From contig JBCAMK010000015.1 of assembly GCA_038503065.1 (NCBI GenBank), positions 1,674,001 through 1,738,000 on the forward strand: a DNA stretch of 64,000 nt. The letters are read 5' to 3'. A model generated the notes under the pieces. The model was given only the letters and a program-made list of their open reading frames with translations, was not told the origin of the DNA and made no database searches. How positions within the stretch are numbered: position 1 is the first letter of the stretch; each line of letters opens with the position of its first letter. This document shows, one piece after another, positions 50,243 through 59,093 of the stretch. A program made the position numbers and the translations under genes. Source of the stretch: Paragyromitra xinjiangensis. Its lineage: Eukaryota > Ascomycota > Pezizomycetes > Pezizales > Discinaceae.

Positions 50243-50781
50243 AGCTAGATATTTTGGATATTTCGATTATTTGTGTAATAGACTTAGAATGGCGAAGGAT
50301 AGATAGGAATGAAATAATAAGCCGTATTGCGTCCTTATTTGGACGCTTGAAGGCAGGAATCTGATCATAATCATATTGGCAAATCCAAAGGACTCCACAA
50401 AGCAAGCGAGCAAAGTGCAAAGACTCTGTAGAGATGTTAGACCAAGTCGTGATTTCTCCATAGAGGGATGATTTGGTCCTAATCCCAGCGAGAATCAAGC
50501 ACAAAGTGCTCAATAACCAACGAGATTAGAGCGACGAGCTGGGTCCTCAGGGAGAATTAGGATGCTGTAAACGAACTCCCTGGAGAGCGAAGCGACGAGC
50601 TACGTCCTCGGCAAGATTTAGGACGTCGCTTAATACCTCGGCGAGGCCAGGACCTTGTTCATGCCTCGGCGAGACGCAGAGCGTTGCTCATGCCTCTGCA
50701 ATTCATAAGTTTCCTCGCGGGCCTCTGTGGCCTCCGTGGCCTCCACAGAGGCCAGCGAGGAACATGAATTTTTTGCTGATG
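50243..50781. other. E1 right subterminal region
   Basis: Non-coding DNA between gene B and the right terminus. It has repeated words GAGCGACGAGCT / GCGACGAGCTACGTCC (about 50530 and 50587), GCCTCGGCGAG (about 50640 and 50664) and a GGCCTC/GAGGCC-rich hairpin at about 50719-50755. Such subterminal repeats usually bind transposase. Confidence 0.55.
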
Positions 50782-51016
50782 GCAGAGATCTGATATTCGC
50801 TGCCTTCGCGCTGTGAAGAAGAGGCTGCGTCGACGCGGACTTCGATGTCCTATAGCGAGGCACATATATGCGGATTATTAGGCGTGGAATCGAGCGAATA
50901 GGAAGGATATATTCGATACGAATTAGGCAAGGCAAGAGCCCGCCGCAAAGGAATACGATACAAAATAGATAGATAGGAAAGAATAGAGTAGTGAATAGGA
51001 TAAGAATCGACAGGCA

Positions 51017-51557
51017 ATGTTGAACAGTAATAGAAATCCTCCGCTGTCAATACCCCTAACCCTTATACACGTGACCGCGCACGTGACTTATCCATCGCTT
51101 CCTTTCACCTCCCGCGCGCCCCACCACACCGCCTCCCCTGAGAACAAGTCCACTCCCGGGGGTAGTAACCCACCGCAGGAGAAGAAAGATAAAGCTGTGG
51201 AGCTAAAAGGTATGGCAGAGTCCAACCTCCCTTGATAAGACACCACATGCTAACCACCCCTTGATAGGAATACCCGAGGGTATCCTTTCCGATAGAAAAA
51301 AGGCAGATAAGTGCCTGAAATGCGGAAAGGGTGGACATGCATGGTTTAAGTGTTGGACTGCTGATCCGGTAACTGTTAGAGTTGCGGCAGTAAGAAAGAG
51401 GAAGAGAGGAACTGAGCTAGAGGCCAGTGATCCTCCGGAATCTAAAAAGGGAAAAGTTGCCACTGTATCTAGATTAGGACAGAGTTCCGGCAGTCTCAAA
51501 CAGGAGACTGGTGTATTTACGGCAGTAGATGATGACAGTGGACCTGAAATCATCTAG
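51017..51557 (+). CDS. Gypsy gag fragment with CCHC zinc knuckle
   Basis: The nucleocapsid knuckle CLKCGKGGHAWFKC fits CX2CX4HX4C. An upstream stretch ending KDKAVELK joins in phase to GIPEGILSDRKKADK if 51210-51267 is removed as a 58-nt intron (GTATGG donor, TGCTAAC branch site, TAG acceptor). The join restores the usual gypsy gag wording before the knuckle. The capsid domain expected upstream is missing. The start at 51017 is only the first ATG in the frame and may not be real. The splice may alternatively be a coincidence in a decayed gag. Confidence 0.55.
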
Positions 51558-51745
51558 CCTAGTCATTCTTTAGAAATATATTTCGTTGGGCAGGACCCTA
51601 TTGCTCCTACTGGTACTGAGGAGGGATAATATCCCGAAATTTGCTGGTCAAATATGCCAGTTCTCCCAAGCTATACCCAGATACAGATATAGCCATCGCT
51701 AGCGATCATTGATACCCTGCGATCGAAAAGAAAACCTCAACCACT

Positions 51746-53461
51746 ATGTCTACAGGCTACACTCCATTTCAAGGCGGCATAAGTAAGACCAGACCCGAGA
51801 GGTCAGTGGCAAAGCGCCAGAGAAGTCCCAGTCATGAAGAACACCCACCAACGAAGAGAAGAATGGAAGAACCCCCGCCAGAACCCGTCCATGGGCAGAG
51901 ACCCATCTTGAAGGCTGAGTTGAACTGGAAGGTGCGGAACCACATCAGCAGGTGCCATGGAAGGTTCCTGTTTGACACTGGATGCACCGGGCCTATCCTC
52001 AGCGAAGAGTTTGTGAAGAAGGAGAAGATACCTGTGGAGCGCCGAGATTCTCCTATTCAGATGTTTGATGCCCAAGGTGACCTCATGATGGGAGCTAGCG
52101 AGTATTTTACTGCCACCCTCGACATGGTCATGGGCAAACATGAGGAGTTGATCCGGTGGGAGGTGGGACCTTTAGAAGAAGGCATCTCCGGATATCTTCC
52201 CATCTCATGGGCTCAGAAGCACAACCCAGACTTTGATTGGCATACTGGCCGCGTCAGGTGGAGGAGTGACTATTGCAAGAAGCATTGCATTCCCGCCGAT
52301 GTCACGATTGAAGTATGTGAAGACTGGGAGATGTTGGCCGAAGATAGGGCCAATGTACATCAGATTGGATCAGCAGTGTGGCATGATGAGCAGGGCGGAG
52401 ATGTGGGATTGAGGTTACCGCCGGAGTACCGGGAATGGGCAGATGTGTTCAGCAATGAGAAGAGCTCAAAGCTACCGGAGCATAGTGCATTTGACCACCA
52501 TATCAGATTGCAGCCCGGAACGAAACCACCTTTTGGGCCTCTCTATCCATGCTCTGAGAGTGAGCTGAAGGCCCTCCGGGAGTTTCTGAACAAAGCACTA
52601 CCCTCCGGAAAGATCTCCAGGTCCAATTCCCCCGCCGCCGCTCCTATCCTGTTTGTGCCCAAGCCTAATGGTACCCTCCGCATTTGTGTGGATTACCGGG
52701 GCTTGAACAAGATCACAATCAAGGACAAGTACCCACTTCCGCTGATGTCAGAACTGAGAGACAGGTTGACCACCGCCAGGGTCTTTACCAAAATAGACCT
52801 GAAGGATGGGTTCAACCTGCTAAGGATCGCCAAAGGGGACGAGTGGAAGACAGCTTTCCGGACCAGATATGGCTTGTATGAGTACAATGTCATGCCATTT
52901 GGTCTGTGTAATGCACCCTCCTCATTCCAGGCTATGATCAATGAGGTTCTACATGACCTCCTAGATCTCGGAGTTATAGTATACTTAGATGATATACTTA
53001 TATACTCTGAGAACATGGAAGGACACCAGTTCCTCGTCAAGAAGGTGTTAGGAAGGTTGAGAGAAGCCAACCTCCATGCCCACATTGACAAGTCCTTCTT
53101 TCATTTGAAAGAAGTGGAATATTTGGGGTACAACATCTCCGAGCATGGCATCTCTATGTCCAAAGAGAAAGTCAATGCTGTCAGGGAGTGGCCGGTACCT
53201 AGAACTGTGAAGGATGTGCAGGCCTTCTTAGGCTTCGCCAACTTCTACAGAAGATTCATAGCAGGTTTCAGTCGGGTTTGCAAGCCCTTGACGGATCTGC
53301 TGATGAAAGACAAGAAGTGGTTCTGGACTGCCGCTTGTGACAGAGCTTTCGAGGAACTCAAGCAGCTGTTCACAAGTGAGCCAGTCCTAGTTCATTTTCA
53401 CCCCAGTAGGCGCACAGTTGTAGAAACTGATGCAAGTGACTTTGCGAAAGGTGCAGTGTTA
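51746..53461 (+). pseudogene. Gypsy pol: protease, reverse transcriptase, broken RNase H
   Basis: The frame is open from 51746 up to E2. An aspartic protease motif LFDTGCTG lies at about residues 75-82. Reverse transcriptase runs from about residue 270 to 480, with LFVPKPNGTLRICVDYR, FTKIDLKDGFNLLRI, the YLDD catalytic box at about residue 413, and AFLGFANFYRRFI. RNase H begins with VVETDASDFAKGAVL at about residue 556 and is cut by E2 at 53462. The 25 codons that continue into E2 are transposon sequence. The reading frame is otherwise undamaged, suggesting recent insertion. Polyprotein synthesis of integrase is impossible from this copy as seen. Confidence 0.9.
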
Positions 53462-53974
53462 CATCAGCAAAAAAACGGATTGTCGCCCGGTCCGCCCAAT
53501 GCATCAGGCGACCGGGGCGGTCGGGGCGGAATATAGCCCTTCCTAAGGTTGCACTTTTTGCCCTCTGCGCCCGGAGGCGGCCTTTGGGAGGTCGTCAGTC
53601 CTGACGACTCCTTTCGCAACTGTTGAAGTAGCCTAGCCTCTGGATGGCTTTGCTTCAACATCATTTCTCTAGAAGACCTTGACGACCTCCTACAGTCCGG
53701 ACGCATCCTTCCTGGATTCAAATGTTTTGAAGATTATGGATGCTCATGATCGTGAGCTCGAGCTTTTGGGGGCATATTCAGATGTGTGGTAAATTGACTA
53801 TTATTTATACGCTCTATTCTATCACTCTAAATACAAATCTTCGGCTGCCTCTCTCTGCTCCTTCCGCCCATCTATCCCTTCCCTTCCCTATCTTCCCTCC
53901 ACTCACTTGACACCTCCCTTCCCCTTCTCCTTGTCGGCTCGTACGAGGTCGTCGGCAAGCTCTAATGGCAAACT

Positions 53975-55824
53975 CCTATTGTGTTTCCGCGCAGTTTTCC
54001 TCCGAGGCAGGGATTGCTGTTAGAATGGCAGCCGCCTCTTCAACGTCATTTCTAGGGATTGAGCTGGAGCTTGACAGCCGAGCTCGCCGAGTCACCGACT
54101 GCTGGAGGGTCGTCGACGAGCTTCTTTTGCGTAGCTCTAATATTGCCTTTAGTCGTCCTTGATCCCCCCGGAAGGCAGCTTGCGACTCGATATCTGGGCT
54201 GACATCCTCCCGCTAATACTGTTAGCCAGCGTCACGTTGTAACGAGGAAGGATCTTACTAGACTATCGATTTGGCGGCGGATATCATTTACTAGCATTTC
54301 CCGAACCTCGGCATCAAGGAACCTCAACGTATTGTACTGACGGTGCCAAGGATCTATCATCTTCTTGTTAGCGGAGGATACCGGCCTCTCAGAGGTCGTT
54401 CATAACTTACAGAGAGCGCTTTTGGTGTTGAAGTCCTTAGGGTCTGAATAGGCGCCTGTTTTCCAAGCATGCAGACAGTGATATATCATGGTTGCAGTCG
54501 TTGCAAGGAATATAATATTGATACTCCCGATAAAGCTTCTATCCGACCTCCCAAGAGCCTTCTTACCTTCGAAAAACTTGCCATATATCAAAGCAGGGAT
54601 TTGGGGGGCTAGGAATCTACCCTCTCGGCTCTGCAGGCTTGTCAGCGGTCGTCATATACTAGTAGGAGTTTGTACTGACCTCATATGTATCAGGGTGACA
54701 GGTAAACCTATCATCATCTAGCAGATATTCGATCTCCCTCTGACGCTCTTCCTCCTTTAGGTTTGTGAGGTTGTAGGCGCTCATCACGTTCCTTTTGACG
54801 TGAGCGAGGAATTGGGACCATGCGCTCGATTGCTTTGCCCTTAGCTGAGAGCTGTTAGAATACCCAATCAACCTCACGGAGGCCGGCAACGTACCAGGTC
54901 AACACACAATTTGTTGACAGGGCATACTACGCCTATATCCTTCTCAGCAGTTGCCCAGGCTTTTTTTGCCCATTTGGCCATCTCGATTGCGTCAGGGAAT
55001 GGATGCTTGAAGTAGGTAAAAGAAGCAATATACAGCTTCGCGAGCTGAGCGACGGGCTGTAGGGAGCTTTCTGTGTAGGCTATGCTTCGGTCTCGATTGC
55101 GACTATGAACCTCATTGATTATGCTATTAAGGCTATCGTTAGGTCCATCTGCCGGCTGCAGAGGAGTCGGCATGATGCTGCTCGGTACCGGCTTCGAATT
55201 GGTATCCTTATTACACCCATTAGTAGGCTAAGTGACTGGAGGATTAATTGTACTTGCCAGTCTTTTGCGAATGAGGTTTGCCTGTATCATCTCTCGATGC
55301 CTTGCAGTAGACTTTTTGGAAGGGCCTGCCGGCTTCTGTGAGGTCGGGGGTAATTCATATTCGTCTGAATCGTCACTCTCATAGGGTCTACGAAAAAGCG
55401 CTATATTTTCTTCCTCTTCCTCTTCCTCTTCCTCTTCCTCTTCCCCTTCCCCTTCCCCTTCCTCTACTTCCTCCTCTTCATCTTTGTCTTCGCCTTCTTC
55501 TACCGCCCCCCTGTTTTCTTCCTCATTCCTCGCCGACCTCTCATGAGACGGCAGATGCCTGGAGGTGGAGGGTCGGAAGGAAGGTTTTGTTATCTGCATC
55601 GAACAGTGTTTTAAAGTGCTAGATTTCTTACCTGAATTTCTGATCATTCTTTCAGTAGAGTGACAAAGGAGTTTGTCGGGCTGTAAGGGATGGCAGCTCT
55701 TTGGGTGGGAGGTGAGGTAGTGGCAGTGAGGTAGTGACCGGCCTGAGAGAGGTCGGCGTCTGCTTGAGGGAGTAAGTAAAGGGGTATTGCACGGACTCCC
55801 AAAACATTGGTTGCCACGGGGCAC
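53975..55824 (-). CDS. E2 accessory protein B (DUF6532-like)
   Basis: A multi-exon minus-strand gene homologous to E1 protein B. From the N-terminus: an acidic low-complexity region (poly-Glu from a CTTCCT microsatellite at about 55417-55470), a basic stretch (KKSTARHREMIQANLIRKRL), then AKLYIASFTYFKHPFPDAIEMAKWAKKAW, LRAKQSSAWSQFLAHVKRNV, YLLDDDRFTCHPDTYE, APQIPALIYGKFFEGKKALG, IIFLATTATMIYHCLHAWKTGAY, then DPWHRQYNTLRFLDAEV, and an Arg/Ser tail ending ENCAETQ at 53975. Exons after RKRL join in phase only if the intron starts with GCAAGT, so one GC-AG intron is likely. Each of the next three introns contains the E2 palindromic word. The start is uncertain (55824 or lower). Confidence 0.6.
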
Positions 55825-56109
55825 GCTATGACTGTGGAAATGACCAGATCTTCAGCTCTGCTGCCACACCTAGCAACAGCGGCTAGTAGATATATTTGTG
55901 GATACATAAGAATGATTAATAATTAAGCGAATCCAACCAAATGACGGCATAAAGATAGTAAGACCCTTCACCAGCTCGCTGAAGGTCGGCAAATACTGTC
56001 TTAGACGTTAGCGTTTAGCTATAAAGGATGGATAGGGTAGTAGGGTACTTGCAACGGCCAGTGCCTTGCTGTCCCTAGGCCAATAATAGAAACGCCAAGA
56101 TATCTAACA

Positions 56110-56225
56110 TCTAATCGATCCCGCCATAATAATACAAATAATACAAATAATATAGATAATAGGAATGATACAGATAATAGGAATGATACAGATAATAGGA
56201 ATGATACAGATAATAGGATTATACA
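56110..56225 (+). repeat. Tandem repeat, 20-bp units
   Basis: About four copies of a 20-bp unit, GATAATAGGAATGATACAGA, follow a shorter ACAAATAAT run. It lies in the spacer between E2 genes A and B and is non-coding. Confidence 0.8.
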
Positions 56226-56529
56226 AAGACCCTGCCTTCCTCCTGAAGGTCGTCGGATACCACCTAAAAGTCAGCTTTGGATCTCAAACGATTGGTAGGA
56301 GGGAGCGTACCAGCACTCATCCACGCCTTGCTGCCCCCTTTACCCTCTAAAGCAACAGATAAAACAAAGGATATAAAACATATAAAGCATCCGGTATAAT
56401 AATAATAAGAATAGGAAAGCCAGGACCGCCGACCTTTGGGAGGTTGGTAAACGCTATACATAAACCTTCACAAGCCAGTCAGTAATCAGGTAACCGCGCG
56501 GGAGGAAATTTGACCTACCAAAAAAATAA

Positions 56530-58194
56530 TCATGCGTATCCATCATATATCAACCAAAGGAAAACAAAAAGAACTTGAAACGGATAAAGAAATTTGCCGG
56601 CCTCTAGGAGGCCGAGGAAGGTTGCCACAACTACAAAACTGAAGGAAATAGGAAATCGAGACGAAATGGCGCAGAAGGTAGCGGTAGCTCCAACATCCTC
56701 GTCAGCCCCACCCTTCCCATCCCCTCCGTCGTTCTCCTCCTCTTTATCCTCCTCCTCCTCCTCCTCCTCCTCCTCCAACTCCTCCTCCTCCTCCGCTTCA
56801 GCTGCTGCCTTAACCGCTTCCCTAGCTGCCCGTCTCTGAGCGGCCGACATATACCTGTTCTCAAACCCTTCCTCATCAGAAAATATGGCGTCTGGCGTTA
56901 TCTCCTTGTGATGCTCTTTGATTGACTCCAGGAGCTCTTGCTGGCGCAAGATTCGTGCCCGAATCTTCCTTTCGCGAGCTTGGAAGCCCCTATCTGTACG
57001 CGGCAGCGGCTTAAACTTCTTCCGAAGCGGGCGGTCGTCCTCGTCAGAATCCTCGGCAGGGTCCTCGAGAAGAGAGGCGAAATAGCGCTTGGAGATATGT
57101 GCCTGCTCGCCAGAGGGCGGCGGGGTTTGGCGCGATCGCATTCCTTTGGCAGTAACCCGATGAAGAATAACGTTCACAACCGGGGGGTTAGCCGTTGTCG
57201 ACCTCAGCCAGGCCGTCACCTCGTCATCCTCGCTGAGAATCATCTCATCGTTAGTAGATATCCGAAAGTCTTCAGGTATGGGGACAAGAGCTCCCCAAAC
57301 TGCACGAGCGCGACGATTCTCAGCGACATGCTTTGCTGCGTATGTCAAGATATCACGGTGCGTGACCGGCTCTGGGAAGGTCGTCAGCTTCTGGAAAATG
57401 GTATTAGCTGGGTCCCAGCCATATCCGCTTGTCTGGCGTGGTAGAGGTGCATCGCTGTCGTAGGCACCAATTATGTCAGGATCGACGATGCGGACCTGAA
57501 TGATGCGGGAAGGTGAAGGTGCAGCAGCGCCAGCAGCACCAGCGGCAGCGACGGCTCTAGTGAGGCCGGCAGCAGGCCCGTCAAAGTCACCATTATCTGC
57601 CATCTGCTTATCCGCTGCTGCTCTGGCAGCGTTCTTCTTCTTGATAGCGTCAAGGCAAAGGCATTTGATAGCCTTCTGAACGACTGCGGTATTCTCCTTT
57701 GGCCCTGCTCCTTCGTAGGCTTCCTTGAAGCGGCTCAAGTATTTGTGGCTGACTGCGTGCTCCTCACAAGCAGTCCAGGCAGCCTTTCCAGGGGTGTCGA
57801 CGCCTGTGATACCGTGCTGAATAGCGTAGGAAACAATATCATCACGAACGATCAAATAGGCTTGATTGTTGGTTGCGCTGAAGCCCAGCACTATTTTGAG
57901 ATCTGCTGCAGTCATTTCAGTCGCTCTGGCGCGGGGCGGCATCTTGGTAGGGGTGCTTGCCGGCTTGGGGGAGGTCGGTTGGGTTGATGATTGCCGGGGT
58001 GATCGATATACTGGAGTTTTTTGTCGGGGGGGGGTTAAGCTTGGGGATATTCGTCGTAAGGATGGATCTGTTTGCGACGGCTTGCGAGAGGTCGGTACAC
58101 TGTTTGGTGGGGTTGTTTGATTGTTTAGATTGGGCGGGGGGGTTTTGTTTGCTCTGCTTGGTTCTGACTCGGTTAGAGGCGCCATATCTGCCAT
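56530..58194 (-). CDS. E2 accessory protein A (unknown function)
   Basis: A single open frame of 554 residues, homologous to E1 protein A. The N-terminal 90 residues are Pro/Ser/Thr-rich. The first conserved block is LKIVLGFSATNNQAYLIVRD. A second is ILTYAAKHVAENRRARAVWG through ILHRVTAKG and TPPPSGE, followed by the acidic DPAEDSDEDDRPLRKK and the basic helix RARILRQQELLESIKEHHKE. In place of the RGG tail of E1 it has an Ala/Glu-rich stretch (EAEEEEELEEEEEEEEEDKEEEN). The last 50 residues are hydrophobic and may be read-through past an unrecognised splice. The gene is divergent from the transposase, which suggests co-regulation. Function unknown. Confidence 0.75.
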   Translation of the reverse strand: MADMAPLTESEPSRANKTPPPNLNNQTTPPNSVPTSRKPSQTDPSLRRISPSLTPPRQKTPVYRSPRQSSTQPTSPKPASTPTKMPPRARATEMTAADLKIVLGFSATNNQAYLIVRDDIVSYAIQHGITGVDTPGKAAWTACEEHAVSHKYLSRFKEAYEGAGPKENTAVVQKAIKCLCLDAIKKKNAARAAADKQMADNGDFDGPAAGLTRAVAAAGAAGAAAPSPSRIIQVRIVDPDIIGAYDSDAPLPRQTSGYGWDPANTIFQKLTTFPEPVTHRDILTYAAKHVAENRRARAVWGALVPIPEDFRISTNDEMILSEDDEVTAWLRSTTANPPVVNVILHRVTAKGMRSRQTPPPSGEQAHISKRYFASLLEDPAEDSDEDDRPLRKKFKPLPRTDRGFQARERKIRARILRQQELLESIKEHHKEITPDAIFSDEEGFENRYMSAAQRRAAREAVKAAAEAEEEEELEEEEEEEEEDKEEENDGGDGKGGADEDVGATATFCAISSRFPISFSFVVVATFLGLLEAGKFLYPFQVLFVFLWLIYDGYA

Positions 58195-59093
58195 TTTATA
58201 GCCTTTGCTGGCTATTCAAGCTCATCAGCAAAAAAAGATATTTGTCTTCAGGACCTTCAGGTGCAATATGGCCTTCTGGAAGACCCTGAAGACCCTGAAG
58301 ACAAAATCTCACTGGAAGACAAAAAATATGTTCCCGGATTTGGCTGAATGATAACATATCAAAAGTGAAAAATTGTCTTCCAGTCCTTCAGATGCAATAT
58401 GGCCTTCTGGAAGACACTGAAGGCCCTGAAGACATAATCTCACTGGAAGACAATTACTTTTTTTGCTGATGCTGGAAGGCAAGATTGCGAGAGCAGCAAC
58501 TTGAAACGTTGAGCTGAATAGCAGCTGCAGCTTGAAACGCTGCGTTGAAGGAGGCTGTGAGGGAGGAGGTGGTGGTGTGAATAGTGCGAGGAGGTGGAGG
58601 TTGGAGGTTGGAGGTTGGAAGGTGAGGGGGTGGAGGGTTGACGTAAGAGTTAGCAAATCCGAAACTCTTAAAGAGCTCAGGGTTAGGGTTATAGGGCACT
58701 AGCGCTACTTCAATATGCGCAGATGTTGAGAAAGGAGCCTGCCGACCTCCTGTAGGCTGGTAGAGGATCCACATGCCAGAAAATCACTGAGCTTAGAGCA
58801 ACTTTTTTTTTGAGGATCTTGCTGCTGTTGAGCTGCGATTGAGCTGGTCGCTGAGCTTCAAAGTAGGCTGCGTCGGCTGCAAAGGTCCAAGCTGTTGCGT
58901 TGCGGCTCTTATTCTGAATCAGGCGCCATATCAACCCCCAACGTCAGCTCAACCCCTGATCTCAACCCCCGAAGACACGGCTGAGAGTGCTATGAGCTCT
59001 TTCCCGACTCTCCAGAGGTCGTCACTCCCGGACCATAAGTCCCCTATTATCCCACAACACCTCGCTACCCCTTTTACTACCAAATCTCCAAAC
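58195..59093. promoter_or_regulatory. E2 divergent promoter region, invaded by a MITE
   Basis: The DNA between gene A (leftward) and the transposase start (rightward) should hold both promoters. It contains the MITE E3 at 58223-58471. A GAGGTTGGAGGTTGGAGG-type repeat lies near 58592-58620, and a palindromic E2 word near 58740. The frame upstream of the transposase ATG is open from 58839, so a longer N-terminus is possible. Confidence 0.5.
58223..58471. mobile_element. E3: 249-bp MITE with E1/E2-type termini
   Basis: The ends are CATCAGCAAAAAAAGAT (58223) and the reverse complement of CATCAGCAAAAAAAGTAA (58471). CT occurs immediately outside both ends (58221-58222 and 58472-58473), a 2-bp target duplication. 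Inside are two direct repeats of about 82 bp (58242-58322 and 58372-58453) rich in GTCTTC/GAAGAC and CTTCTGGAAGAC. It is non-coding. It is probably mobilised by a transposase of the E1/E2 family. Confidence 0.9.

Larger units (their letters stand above)
42473..50781. mobile_element. E1: complete 8.3-kb Plavaka-like DNA transposon
   Basis: The left end CATCAGCAAAAAATG at 42473 and the right end (reverse complement of CATCAGCAAAAAATTC) at 50781 form terminal inverted repeats. The flanking dinucleotide GC occurs on both sides (42471-42472 and 50782-50783), indicating a 2-bp target duplication. Cargo: a transposase on the minus strand, then accessory genes A and B on the plus strand, A being divergent from the transposase. 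The word GCGTTGCTCATGCCTC occurs near both ends in the same orientation. GCCTCGGC-like subterminal words are frequent. ATTCGTC-like words are spread through the whole element. Family assignment rests on the transposase; the Plavaka name is recalled, not searched. Confidence 0.85.
50784..53461 (+). mobile_element. Ty3/gypsy retrotransposon, interrupted and incomplete
   Basis: The remains of gag (51017-51557) and pol (51746-53461) are in gypsy order. Pol breaks off inside RNase H where E2 starts. Integrase and the 3' LTR are not in the window, and no 5' LTR is recognisable next to E1. The left limit of the element is therefore unknown; the span given is the DNA between E1 and E2. Confidence 0.7.

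Noticed and set aside
55644..55907. Separate gene upstream of E2 protein B
   Set aside because: Overlaps the likely 5' part of gene B in another frame and has no homologue in E1; possibly a first exon, but unsupported.
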